Assembly: GCA_963693365.1 (NCBI GenBank)
Contig: CAVNZM010000007.1
Location: 8,804,001 to 8,868,000, forward strand
Direction of reading: 5' to 3'
DNA from: Amoebidium appalachense
Taxonomy: Eukaryota; Ichthyosporea
Length of the DNA: 64,000 nucleotides
Shown here one piece after another: positions 14,090 to 25,644 of the stretch. The position numbers were made by a program, and so were the translations under genes. Numbering within the stretch: the first letter of the stretch is position 1; every line of letters starts with the position of its first letter. The notes below the pieces were generated by a model. It was not told where the DNA came from, did not search any database, and saw only the letters and a program-made list of their open reading frames with translations.

Positions 14090-15516
14090 TTAGATTCCCC
14101 CTTCTTTCCCCTTGCGAGGCGGGACCATCACCAAACCCCCTTCGGATTCCACATATTTCTCCAGCAACCCATCCAACTCACCCACCCACTCACTTCTTGC
14201 ACGTGCAAGCGCCCTCTCCACCGCCCTTTCGACAATCCCCACAATCTCCTCCTCGCTATACCTTTTACCCAGCTCTTTACCCTGCTCTTTACCCTGCTCC
14301 GTAGCTGCCTTCTGATTGGATGATGCCGTTAGCGTCACCGGTGCCGATGTTATTCTCACCCTTTGTTTTGTGTCTATTTTTGGCAGGCTGTCAGTCGATT
14401 GGCTGGTTTGTGTGCCGGGTAGGTCGTGGTCTCTCAGCACAAACACCTCCATACTGTCGGAGTAGAGGGGCCGGTTAGGCCGGCGCAAGGGGTTGGGTGC
14501 AACCTGCATACATGTGATAGACTGAGTGTGATATCGGCTGTGGAGTATTGTTCCTTTCTCTGATCCTTTCTAATTACTTAGACTTGAAATGGCTTACATT
14601 GAAGGGTGTGTATGTGTGTGTGTTTGGGGGGAAGGGGGGGGGGGGGGGGGGGGGGGGGGGGCGAACGGGGTCTGAATGGAAGTGTGATGCAAAACGTCAT
14701 TCAGCAGCAATAAATCCTCCCTTCTACTTTCCCTTTCCCCGGTTCATAAGTGCCGGTGTCTTATCATCCGTCAACGGTGTCAACGTGTATGTCCCCCCCC
14801 CCCCCCCCCCCTCCCCACACACACACACCAAATTCAAATTTCCTTTCTTCCCTGCCAGACATCACACGTGCACAGAAACAGTCTGCAATTGAATCCTTAT
14901 CCAATTTATCCCCCCCCCCCCCCCCCCCCCACACACACCCTTTTTGTGCACCCGTATCACCCCACCCACCTTACCGATCCTTTATGCACACATCATCCCC
15001 CCTCCCCCCCTCCCCTCCACTCCTCCCCAACCACACACACACCCCACCATCACCACCACTGTTACCACCACACACACACAAAAAAGAAAAACCACAAAAC
15101 AAAACAAAACAAAAGAACAATAAGTAAAGACAACCAACCAACCAACCAACCAACCACCACCACAACCACCCACCACCCACCCACCAACACCACCATCGCG
15201 AGCTCACAAATTCCCTTACAAGACTCCACATAACCTTATGCATCCCCCCTCCTCCCCCCCCCCCCCCCCCATCCTCATCTCCCTCCCTCCCACTTTCCAC
15301 CCCTCCACCTCCCTTTCCCCCTGTCCAGCCCCCCACCCCTATACCCCACCACCCACCCACCTGTTGTTGTGCCTGTGTCGGCTGTGATCCCACAGAGTTC
15401 AAATTCTCAAAACTCGGTGCCCGGCGGACAAAACTGTCACAGCTAGAGCTACGTGATAAGCCCTTGTGTTCGACAGGCTGAGCCTCCGGACCACCTTGTG
15501 TCTCACTGTCGGGCAG

Positions 15517-15602
<86 letters not shown>

Positions 15603-15623
15603 CGCGCGCAAGTGTGTGTGCGT

Positions 15624-15654
<31 letters not shown>

Positions 15655-16129
15655 GGGGGGTCCGCGGAAAGTGCTGGGGCATTAAATATCAGAGTCAACA
15701 TAGGTTGTGGTTGTTGTTGTTGCTGACACGAGTATTATCGTGTTACGGAAGGACTATTCATAGATGAACGGCAGCGTGTGGGTGTGCAGCTTTCCGTGAT
15801 TTCGCAAACTCAAAACAGTTGGCCGCATGCGCGCCCGTGTGTGTGTGTGTGTGGTTGTGTGTTCAAGTGCAGACACGCACATCTGTGTGCCTCTAGCCTT
15901 CAAGCATCGGATGAACCTGTGTGCGCATGGTCTCAAACACAGGAAAATGAAAATGAATGCATGCTCAACATCTTTTCTTCCCTAACCCCCTTTTTTCATC
16001 CTGTCCTTCCCTCTCACTTCCTCCTACTGGCATGAAACAGATACTCCTGTCATATAATGACACCGGAGGGAAGGAGGGGGAGAAGTGGTGGGGTGAGGTG
16101 GGTGGGCGAGTGGGTGGGTGGGTGGGGAT

Positions 16130-16164
<35 letters not shown>

Positions 16165-16761
16165 CTTTCCCATTGGCCCCCGTGCCCCGGCAAGACGTAT
16201 GTGTGAGTGAGCGCCTGTGTGTGTGTGTGTGTGTGATGCACAAGTGTCTGCATACGTGTGTGTGCCTGTGTGTGCGTATAAATGTATGTATCGGGTAGGG
16301 AAGGAAGGGCAAGGGCCCATTCACGGCACGCACCTAATCTGTCTCCTTCTCAGGTCTCTCAGCTGCATAATCAGGCTAGCCACCTTCCTCTCAAACATGG
16401 CCACCTGCCGCAGATATCTCGGGTCATCGTCAGCCAGAGTCTCACACGTACCCTCCCACCTATAGCGTCTCCATGCTGTCTGGATTAGACGGGCACTGCT
16501 TGTTCGTAGCTCCTGCTGAAGGAGGAAAGCCTGCACCCAGTGAGCTGCTGCTATTTCATATCTGTGGAAGAGAGAAGGAAAATCAGGAAACGGGGGGGGA
16601 GCAGGGGGGGGGGGGGGGGGGGGGAGGGAAAGGGTGGGAAGGGGCAGGGAGAAGGAATGAAGGAAGGATGTGGAAAGAAAGGTGGTGATGGAGAGGAGAG
16701 CAAGGGTAGAAGGAGCTCAAAAAAGGAAAAGGGGGCGGGGAGGGGGGGGGAACACGGTGGA

Positions 16762-16851
<90 letters not shown>

Positions 16852-17276
16852 CGCGCGCGCGCGCGCGTGTGTGCGTTTGTGCTTGCGTGAGTGCGGTCAC
16901 GCAGACAATTGTGCGTGTGTGAAATTATGGGGAGGGGGAGGAGGGGGGAGGGGGGAGGGGAGGAGGGGGGAGGAGGCATTAGATATTCGGTAACACATCT
17001 TTCTGCTGACATAATGGCTCTCTGCCTTAACTCCTCATTTTCAGCCCTTATTCGCTACACCCACACACATCCACCCCTTACACACACAAAGAGGTCATGG
17101 GGTATACCGGCCAGCACATCAAAACCATCACTTCCCCACCCACTACAATAACACTACCCCTTCTCCCCACCTCCACCACAAACTTGACACCCCTTCAACC
17201 CTCAATTATTTGCCCAGACCTCATCCTCTCCCATATTCGCCTCCCTACCACAGGTTGCCTGTAGTCATTTGTCCCT

Positions 17277-17315
<39 letters not shown>

Positions 17316-17811
17316 CCCCCCGCCCCTGCCCTCCCCCTTTCCCTCTTCCCCCCTCCCCCCCTCCCGGGGGAAGACCCAGCCATACCCTTCCTCCTCACAC
17401 ACTGTCCGTCTATTTCATCCCTTATCCTCATCCATCCCTCCCTGAAATGAAATCAGTTCAACATGAATAAACTCACTTCCCAACCCCCTTTTCCGTCGTG
17501 AATTGGGGTGGTGGGAAAAAAGAGACCGATGGGGGGGAGGAAGTAGGGGGGGGGGGGGGGGGGGGGGGGGTTGTAACACACTTTTCTCTTAAACATATTT
17601 GCACTGCAACCAGGTACCGGGGGGAGGGAGGGGGAAGGGGGGGAGGGGAGGGGAGGGGGGGAGGGAGACATACGAGGAGACGGAAAAAGAGCAGTAAGGA
17701 GACAGAGAGTGCAGTAGAGCAGGGAAGGGAACGGGGAGAGGGAGGAGGAGGGCGAGAAGGACGGGGGGCGAAGAGATAGAGAGGTGGGGAAGGAGAAATG
17801 GAGGGGGAGAG

Positions 17812-17855
<44 letters not shown>

Positions 17856-19137
17856 GAGGGAGAGGAAGGGGCCGGTGGGAGAAGAAAGAGAGAGAGTGTG
17901 TGTGTGTGTTCGGAAATTTCCTTACTTATCCAAGCGCATACGAGAGTCCATCGTCTCGATGAGAATGGCAAACAAAAACAGGCCCCAAGCCGTTGCCAGC
18001 AGACACATAAACTTCCCCGGCCATGTCTTGGGGGTGTAGGTATCGTAGGGGTCCGCTGGGTACCCGCACAACATGGAAACCGCGGAACAGAAAAGACCGC
18101 CTCCAAACGAATATCCAGGGTAGTTTGCCTCGCGCTCAAAGATGAAAAGACCGTAGCTGCAATACAACTCACCCACGAGAATGAAAAATCAGAACCGCTG
18201 TTGTTGGGTAATTGTGGAAGAATATGCGTAGCGTTGCACCGACACTCAATTTTGGTTTTGGTACCCGCTTGTTGTAGTGAAAGGTAGAGCGAAAGGCAAG
18301 ATAGCGCAGACAGTAAGTGGCATCAAAAACACGAAGAACCTCCAACGCCCAATAGAAACGCCAAAACATGAACAAGATGAGATACTTGTCCATACTCGTG
18401 CCCACAAAGGGGAAGAGGTGCGGGACAGACAGAAACATGACAAAGTAGTCACTCTTTTCGCGGTAGTGTTCATACACTGAGCTAAACAGCGGACTTCTCA
18501 TCAAGCGCATGCGTCTCATTTGCGCCGGTGTAAGGTTCGTTTTTGCTCCCATGGTATCGCGTAGTTCCTGTTCATCCCTCAGCTGCTCCACTCTGTTCGA
18601 CACCCTCTTTCGAAGCAACTCCCAATGTTGGCATATTGAAACGACGGTCAAAGCTGATATGATGCACTTCAGCACATCTGTTATCCACGAACTGAAAAGG
18701 CAACCATGTTCTGCATCGACACAGGACTCGGGGGCTGTACCGCCATAAACCCCCACACGGTTTCCGAACTCAATTTCCAACACCGCGCAAGCGATGCCCA
18801 CCGAAACTAACACATTGGCAAAAAGGAGAACGACGCGCAACCGCACAACGTCATTTCTCTCGCGTATTTTGTGCTGGTAGTTATATTGCGCAGTCATCAA
18901 CTGAACCAGGCGGCTCTCCTTCTTTCCTTTCCCTTCACCCTGTTCGTTCTTTTTGTCCATGTCCACTACTGTTATTCCATCCGGACGCGTTCTCTGGCTC
19001 GTCCCATCCTGCTGCGCGTTGCGCGTGTTGCCGTACCCTGCCTCAGGAACAGAAAGGAGATGTGTTGTTTCGGTGGGACTAGGGGTGGAGCTTGCACGCT
19101 CCTGAAGATGCGTGTACTTCTTTATAAGGCGTGACAT
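14090..19137 (-). CDS. SK-type (small-conductance Ca2+-activated) potassium-channel-like protein, four exons
   Basis: Exons on the minus strand: 19137-17926 (gtaagg donor), 16561-16334 (ccacag acceptor, gtgcgt donor), 15517-15361 (cag acceptor inside a (CA)n tract, gtgggt donor) and 14503-14090 (tatgcag acceptor, TAA stop). Phases agree at all three junctions (2, 2, 0). The product would be about 669 residues: basic N-terminus, S1 about 99-122, S2 about 151-172, S3/S4 about 232-272, S5 from about 309, pore helix and filter region about 343-375, then S6. Exon 2 encodes an IQ/CaM-binding-like helix (ARLIQTAWRRYRW) and a VASLIMQLRDLRRRQ helix at the place of the SK calmodulin-binding domain. Exons 3-4 give a Ser-rich tail and a charged helix (SEEEIVGIVERAVERAL). 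Two oddities: one extra T in a T5 run at about 18195 breaks the frame, and the filter reads CGYPAD, not GYGD. Family call is from hydropathy order and S1-S2/S5/CaM-domain similarity. Confidence 0.75.
14600..14660. repeat. G tract in channel intron 3
   Basis: G run of about 24 at 14637-14660 within the intron between exons 3 and 4. C tracts also occur at about 14793-14811, 14912-14930 and 15252-15270 in the same intron. Confidence 0.85.
15519..15660. repeat. (GT)n at exon 3 acceptor, followed by G tract
   Basis: On the minus strand this (CA)n tract runs directly into the CAG acceptor of channel exon 3 at 15517/15518, so the polypyrimidine tract is replaced by CA repeats. A G22 run follows at about 15639-15660. 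Confidence 0.85.
16129..16164. repeat. G tract in channel intron 2
   Basis: G run of about 34 within the intron between channel exons 2 and 3. Confidence 0.85.
16600..16870. repeat. G-rich DNA and (GT)n in channel intron 1
   Basis: G20 near 16604-16624, purine-rich DNA, then (GT)n at about 16764-16850 and (GC)n to about 16867. All inside the 1.36-kb first intron. Confidence 0.9.
17279..17860. repeat. C34 and G38 tracts in channel intron 1
   Basis: C tract at about 17279-17314, G tract at about 17547-17570 and an uninterrupted G run at about 17814-17854. The intron could form G-quadruplex or i-motif structures on either strand. Confidence 0.85.
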
Positions 19138-21120
19138 GGTGGTAGGAAAACATTAAGGTGATTGTTGGGTTATTGGACGGGGGTTTCAGCCAAAGACATA
19201 GAGAGTAATCTAAAACAGGCTTAAAAAACGCGCGCTTCTGTGCTGTTTCGTAAGTTGGCTAATTACAAAAATAAACCTACTAATTAACACAGTGTATTTC
19301 TGCCAGGAGTGTTTGAAAATGAAAATGTTCACTTCTTGAGAGCATGCAAAAGCTATTTTCAGTTATCTAGTTCAAAGTTTAGTAACACCAAGCACCTTAT
19401 CTTCAGGAATGTGCTTTACGCGCAGTTGCCAAAAAAGGCAAGTGTGATCCGCGGACCATGGCGCAGCCTGGCACGGCGCACTGGCCTCGCGCTAAGGAGG
19501 CCTTGGCGGTGGTCCGAGTGCACGGCCCTCTGAACCACGGCCCTCTGAACACACCCGTGCTCTGAACACAGGGGGCCGTGGGTCCCACCTACTCTGTCAG
19601 AGTAGGAGGCCTTGGTTGTCAGTCGCTCACAGTCTTTGTTTTGGAAAAGTTTTCCTGGAAGAAAGCAAAAGTAAGAGCTGAACTCAAGGTGGCCTGAAGG
19701 CATGCTGTTGCAGCCAACCCAAAACTTATTAATTATTAGACCCCCTAACTGTGCGCACAGGGCACTTGTGCACCACACCGCCACGGCCAGATCTGCAGTC
19801 GGAACTCACCATGTTTGTGAATTGGGACGCTCTGGGATGCTGTAAAGCCAGAGGACCCAGTGCTCATGGGTGCAACTTACCACCGGCACTAGCATGATCG
19901 CATGTGCGGCTAAAAGGAAACCTGTAATGGATAGCTGTGAATACTTAAAGCTTTATCCGCCATATACCTATGTACCGCAAATTTTAGAAGAAACCGTACA
20001 GCCTGGTCACCTATATAAACAGCTCAGTCTAGATGACACCAACTGGACAATTATTAAAACTTTTGTCCCTCGTTTGGCTTTTAGTTAGCCTTTAATTAAA
20101 CTGTCTGTCTTGCACCTTCCAAGAACCCGTGCACTAAGGGTGCCATATGGTTGTCTTCACCTGCAACATTTTACACCACCACGGTTACATCTAGCTCAAG
20201 GCCCAGGCACAAGCGGTTTCTACTCAGAAATAGCAAGCTCGCGATCGCAGGCCCTTACGAACACGTAATTCACGGCCGGTCCGGGGTGCGCCTGTTGGAA
20301 CATAGCCAACTTGAAGGTGGAACGTGTGAACGGACACCATCGGATGCACAAAGCATCTAAAGCATTCGCCATGTGAATCAAGCATTGTAAGCGAAAGCTG
20401 TGTTTTCCCTTTGCATGCTCGTATTGTTTTGCTCTTCTCTTAGACTAGTACCTATCCAACCGCTTTTATAGAATGATTTTCGTCCCAATCTCACGCACAT
20501 GGCTACTCTACAGCCGCTGATAAAAACAGCCATCTGGCCGCCAGTCACACTGGCACCCGTGAGTAGCTCCCGTGAATGCACTGACAGCTTCCCAGCTCGC
20601 ATATTATTATAATGATCCACAAGTATTCTATACATATTCATGGAGGCGGAAGTACAATTAGGCTAAACTTTGCCAAATGCGAATTTGCCATGCATTGGAG
20701 TTGCTTCACACATGCCCATCCGCCAGGCATCGTAGTTTAGCGTCTCAGAGGTCTCAATGTACATCATACCCAGAGCTGACACGTGGTAGGTGTATATCTC
20801 CCTTTGCTTCGAAAAGTTTTGTCTATGGTGCCGGTAGTCTGTAGCACTCCATTTAAAAAGAAAAAATGAAAAAAAAAAACTTCTCGTCGGCCGATCTCAT
20901 CTTGGATAGCTCGAACGGCCTGACATCGAGATCTGTGTCGAATGGCGCAGAGAACCCAAAAAGCGCCAATCTGACGGGCCGGGGCCCCGACCTCAGGCGA
21001 TGACGTCATCAAACCAGCCTAGAGATATGCTGATATACCATTGATATATAAAATAATAGATATAGATAGTCTATGGATATATACGGGTCTCAGGAACTTG
21101 ACCCCCCGGGGGGAAGGGGG
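19138..21120. other. Intergenic region upstream of the channel gene
   Basis: No gene is supported. The decanucleotide GGAGGCCTTG, identical to the outer end of the P-element inverted repeat at 34467/40719, occurs twice here (about 19497 and 19609, same orientation), perhaps as remnants of related elements. A CRE-like TGACGTCA lies near 21002. Confidence 0.45.
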
Positions 21121-21130
21121 GGGGGGGGGG

Positions 21131-21391
21131 GGAGGTTCTTTATGTTTTCCTGTTCGTAAGAAGGTATCGCAGGGGGTCATTAACGACTTTCGTCCCGTCA
21201 CACTTACCAACGCTCTTCGTCGGCTCTTCGAGGGTTGCAGAAGTTCGCGCGTTTAACACTGACAATTCTTTAAAAGCCGTGTTCGTCTTTCTTCCCTTCA
21301 AGGGGCTTTCGTCATGCCTATTCGTGTTATACCCACAGCCTGTTACTCCATGAATCCATTACTTCTGGCTCTCCGTACAACAGTTGTCTTC
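21131..21391 (+). mobile_element. LINE reverse-transcriptase fragment, 5' part
   Basis: Encodes an N-terminal RT segment with NDFRPVTLTNALRRLFEG, the region before the catalytic motifs of non-LTR retrotransposon RTs. The frame is lost once near 21230 and recovers before LALRTTVV. It stops abruptly at the 5' LTR of the gypsy element. Its continuation is at 31447: joined across the CTTC duplication, the frame runs TTVVFIDLKNAYDS, which is RT motif A. Confidence 0.75.
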
Positions 21392-21765
21392 CGAAAGGAA
21401 GGCATCCTTGTACACTGATTTGATTGGCCAGATCCTGAATCAATAAGTTGAAATAAACACGGCCGTATGTCCGTGCAATGTACTCTGATCATGTCTTATA
21501 ACCACGTGTCTGGAGACCATGGGAAACTCCCATGAACCATCTATCTTACCAGAAGCATGCAAAAGATTACGAAGATTTATTTCCGTTATTAGTGTAACAC
21601 ATATTTGCTAACATATTACGTCTGAAAACAATGAACATATGTATACGCCTGCACCTGTACGCGAAAGGCAATCTAATTATGGAATGCTGTGAATGAGTGT
21701 GAGCGAATGAGCAATCAATAGACTTAGCTATATATGGTGAAAAGCCATGAGCCAAGAGCCACGAG
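21392..21765 (+). repeat. Gypsy 5' LTR, first part
   Basis: Matches 30467-30840 of the 3' LTR almost base for base. It is cut off at 21765 by the hAT-type insertion; the LTR resumes at 23391. Confidence 0.85.
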
Positions 21766-22453
21766 CAGGGTTCGAAGGACGGTGGAGCCCATTAACGGAA
21801 GTCGAAATCCCGTTTCGGAAAACCTCTTCGAAAATGGGAATGCTCCGTCGGAGCAGGCCCACCAAAAATCGTAATCGTCGCGCATCAGTAAACTAGGGCA
21901 TATGCTTATTTGTGCCTATATTGCATCAAAATGTAATTATAGTGCATACTCAAAAACCCCTGTGGTTATTAGAGGCCTTCCTGGTGTTGGCAGTTGAAGC
22001 TTTGAAGGAATAAAAGGGAAATATGAAGTGCATTAATGCACAATATGTATATACATTTTGTCTCCGTATTTAAAAATTCTGGGGGAGGGAAGGGGAGGGA
22101 GGGGGGGGGGGGGGGGGAAGGGGGGGGGGGGGGGGGGGGGGGGGGGAGTGAGTTGAGGCAGCAACATGGGAAGCTCAGGCAGAAATCGAATGTTTGGGGG
22201 GGAGCTCGAGGGGGGGGGGGGGGGGGGGGGGAGGGGGGGAAGAAAATCAGGTTGGGTGGTTGTGTCTGTGTTTGTGTGTGTGTGAGTATTTTTCTTTGCA
22301 ATTGTGTGTGTGTGTGTGTGGTGGGGATGTATGCACGGTGTGTGTGTCTGTGTGTATGTGTACAGGTGTGGGTGTGTGTATTTGTGTCAGCGGTAATCGG
22401 TGTGTGTGTGTCTATGTTGTGTGCATATGTGCACATGTGCACGTGTGTGTGTG

Positions 22454-22485
<32 letters not shown>

Positions 22486-22686
22486 CATGACATTGTGTGC
22501 ATGTGTATGTGTGTTTTGTGTCAACGGTTATGGTGTGTGTGTATGTATGTACAGTGTGTGTATGTATGTGTGTGTGTGCGCCTGCAGTGTGGTGTGTATG
22601 TATGCATGCGCAGGGTGTACACATGTGTGTGTCTGTGTATGTGTGTACATGCCAGTGTGGGTGTGTGTGTTTGTACCAACGGTTTC

Positions 22687-22728
<42 letters not shown>

Positions 22729-22777
22729 CACGGAGTGTGTGTGCGTGCGCCGTGTACATGGTGTGTGTGTGCAGTGT

Positions 22778-22842
<65 letters not shown>

Positions 22843-23212
22843 GGTGCATAGCATGTGATTGTACAGGGTGGATGCATGTGCACGTTTGTAATACAGTTAT
22901 CATGATCTGAGATAGTATGTGCCTGTGCACGTGTACTAGCCTAGGTCACATGATTGTGTGGTGTCACGGCTGTGTATGTATGTGCATGTGTGTCTTTGAA
23001 CGGAACACAGTGGTGCACAGTGTGTGTATCGCCTGCCATTGAAGACGCGTGCCACTGATCGTGATACACGTGGCACCTGCACCTGGTGGCCGTCGACTCT
23101 GAGCATCTAGATCCATTCCATGTTTAGGCCTTCCTGGGGGGGAATGGGGGGGGGGGGGGGGGGGGGGTGAGGGGAGTACTAGTGGGGGGGGGGGAGGGAG
23201 GGATCCGCCTGA

Positions 23213-23255
<43 letters not shown>

Positions 23256-23390
23256 GGAGGCCGGAGCGGCGGTGGGGGAGAAGGAGGGGCAGGAGGGGCT
23301 CTCGGACGTTCCGATTCGGCCAGGACGATTTTCGGAACTGTGTTTTCAAATATCGGAAATTCCGATTTTTTTTCGTAACTTCGAACCCTG
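21766..23390. mobile_element. hAT-type non-autonomous DNA transposon inside the LTR
   Basis: Perfect 12-bp terminal inverted repeats CAGGGTTCGAAG (21766-21777) and CTTCGAACCCTG (23379-23390), flanked by an 8-bp duplication GCCACGAG (21758-21765 and 23391-23398). CAGGG-type ends with 8-bp duplications are the hAT superfamily signature. The 1.6-kb body has no transposase: it holds G tracts, a long (GT)n region (about 22290-22835) and more G tracts. The uninterrupted 3' LTR serves as the empty-site control. Confidence 0.85.
22100..23255. repeat. G tracts and long interrupted (GT)n
   Basis: G runs at about 22098-22145, 22210-22232 and 23147-23252, with about 0.55 kb of interrupted (GT)n between. 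They fill most of the hAT-type element. ORFs here are Cys-Val or Thr-His artefacts. Confidence 0.9.
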
Positions 23391-24014
23391 GCCACGAGCC
23401 GCCGGCGAAAGATTGCCATGAGGCTTGTACTTATATTCTTACAGAGAGATGAAATCGATTAACAGAAGTGTGTAAATAATTAACAATGATACAAGGCTGA
23501 TATATATCTGTCATTCTAGAGAAATATGTAGTAACTTGTAATGTAAATATGCCCTGTACGTACTGTCTCTATATGATAAGTAGCTGTGAGCCGGATCCAC
23601 TCATAAGGTCTTATAGGATGACATCATAGTGAGCAAAGAATAGATCGAATAGATTGATTGGTTAGATCTGTAGCCGCGCACTTTGTACATAGATGTCGGA
23701 ACTCTTTTAACATAATATTTAGTGTACCCAAGAGCGCTAGAAAGTATAAAAGGTAGTTAGAATTCGTTAGTTAGGGAGGGTCTTTCCCCTTCTTAGCACA
23801 TGGTCACAACTAAGGGAAATAACACGCATAGAATAGGCATTGCTTGTCTATGGTCATCGCTATTGCCTGTAGGCCATCGTATTGATACAGTCACGTACAG
23901 TTCCCTCGTCACATCTACATTACGGCCAGGTTGCCACAGCTTATAAGCATCAATAAACGTCCAAGTATTCATAAATTGCCATACTTAGTGTGTAACAGAC
24001 CGCCGTCCTCAACG
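23391..24014 (+). repeat. Gypsy 5' LTR, second part with TATA and polyA signals
   Basis: Matches 30833-31446. A TATAAAAG box lies at about 23746-23753 (about 31178 in the 3' copy) and AATAAA at about 23950, giving a plausible U3/R/U5 layout. Compared with the 3' LTR it carries about 10 extra bases just after the hAT target duplication. Confidence 0.85.
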
Positions 24015-24030
24015 TGGTAGCAGAGAGTCT
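24015..24030 (+). promoter_or_regulatory. Primer-binding site, initiator tRNA-Met type
   Basis: TGGTAGCAGAGAGTCT begins at the base after the LTR. TGGTAGCAGAG is complementary to the 3' end of typical eukaryotic initiator tRNA-Met, the usual gypsy primer. Confidence 0.75.
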
Positions 24031-24146
24031 ACGGTTCTTCTTCGGCCTACAACAGCTTCAGCACCCCTCCACTCCTTCTCTCCGACGGTTATTTACACAC
24101 ATACATACACATTGCACGTGCACTACAGCACATTCTGTGTATCAAC

Positions 24147-25644
24147 ATGGCACCCCGCACACGTAGTTCCAGTACAAAGTCTGGCTCTGAATACGAGCTG
24201 AGTGATAGCGACACAGAAATGCAGGATGTTACATCCTCAGGAGAAGAAAATAACTCCCACGATGCACAGCAGTAATGACAGTGTGCGCACAAATGTAAAC
24301 GACACAAGTGATAATGATTCACAAAACGAAAATTCTGGCAACAATAACCACAAGCAAAACAACAACAACAACAACGACGACGAAAACAAGAACAACATCA
24401 ACAACATAAATAACGAAAACCACAAAAATCAAAACAAAAATTCCGAAAATTCACACAAAAAGACTTTTTGTGAAGATCGATCTCTAAGTAAGTATACTGG
24501 CCCCAAGTTTTCAGGTGACCCTAAGGACGACACTGCCGAAAACAATAATAATTCGAATTCTACACACTTGGAGAATTTTCTCACTCATATTAACTCTCAT
24601 ATTAATCGTGTTGGCATGAATGATTATTATCGGTGCGTTCTATTGGTTAATAATTGCCGCGGGATGGCGCGCGAAATTATGGATAACCAAAATTTAGATA
24701 ACCTCTATTCCAAAAAGGGGCAATGGTACAGGGTTTATGAAACTCTCGAAGATTTATTAAGGGATGAATTTAAAAATCCAGCCATGTTAATTGCTGCCAC
24801 TACCAAATACAATAAATTTCACATGGAAAATAACCAATCATTTAGGGAATATTTTGCGCAAAAACGTAAATTAGCGCAACGTGCAAAACAACCCAAAAGT
24901 GGCCCGGATTTTAGTTACAAGGTGTGGGAAGGTCTTTCTGATACTCTTAAAGAAAGGCTACCTGATGATGCTCCCTATGATTTAAATAAATTGAGGCGTG
25001 CATGTGAATATCAAGGTGCAATCACTCACGGAAAAAAACGTGTGTCCTATGCAAACACCGTGCATGTAGTGCAGGAGCCCAACCCATCCTCCTCCTACCC
25101 CAACTCTGCACACAAACAAACAACCACAAACGCTTCCACACCACCAAACACACGTTACAACCCCTACCTTTCCGCTCGACGCAACCGCATGCGCCACCGC
25201 CCTTTACACCCCTCCTACCGAGCATCCACACACACCACCCAACCCCCACCCAACCCAGCAACACCACCCAACCCCTCCACACAAACACAAAACCAACCCC
25301 AACCCATGTGTATCGCCCATCCTGACTCTTTTTCGCATTACACAGACGAGTGTAGTGTCGTGCACCGCGCAGTAGCCAACCACATGAAAATGAACGACAA
25401 CCGGTCTCTTAATTCCAACACCAACAATACCAACCCCACCCTCCACATGCAAGTGTCCAACAACAACAACACACCCAAGCGCAACATGCGTCCGGCCTAT
25501 CCACCCGCTAGCCCCAGCTACGGCTACAACAGCGCAAACATGACACTGGATATTGGGAATTTTGTAGGCTGTGCATTCACCGCACCCCCTACCTGCCTCC
25601 CCCAGGCCCGAGCGCAAACACGCCACCAACTACAGCTACTTTGA
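24147..25644 (+). CDS. Gypsy Gag
   Basis: Structural protein of the element. Two starts are possible: ATG 24147 (MAPRTRSSSTKSGSEYELSD), whose frame ends about 120 nt later, and ATG 24202, whose frame is open to 25644 (480 aa). The acidic first frame looks like the original N-terminus, so a one-base shift near 24240 is likely. The protein has an Asn-rich linker, then a retrotransposon gag domain (YTGPKFSGDPKDD, later NNCRGMAREIMDNQ and YFAQKRKLAQRAK), and a Pro/Thr-rich C-terminal half. There is no standard CCHC knuckle; a CIAHPDSFSHYTDEC stretch is the only Cys/His motif. The end overlaps pol by 74 nt. Confidence 0.75.

Noticed and set aside
17195-17440. Extra channel exons near 17382-17445, 17574-17600 and 16985-17060
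   Set aside because: Some have AG/GT borders, but the phases do not fit, while 17926 joins 16561 directly in phase.
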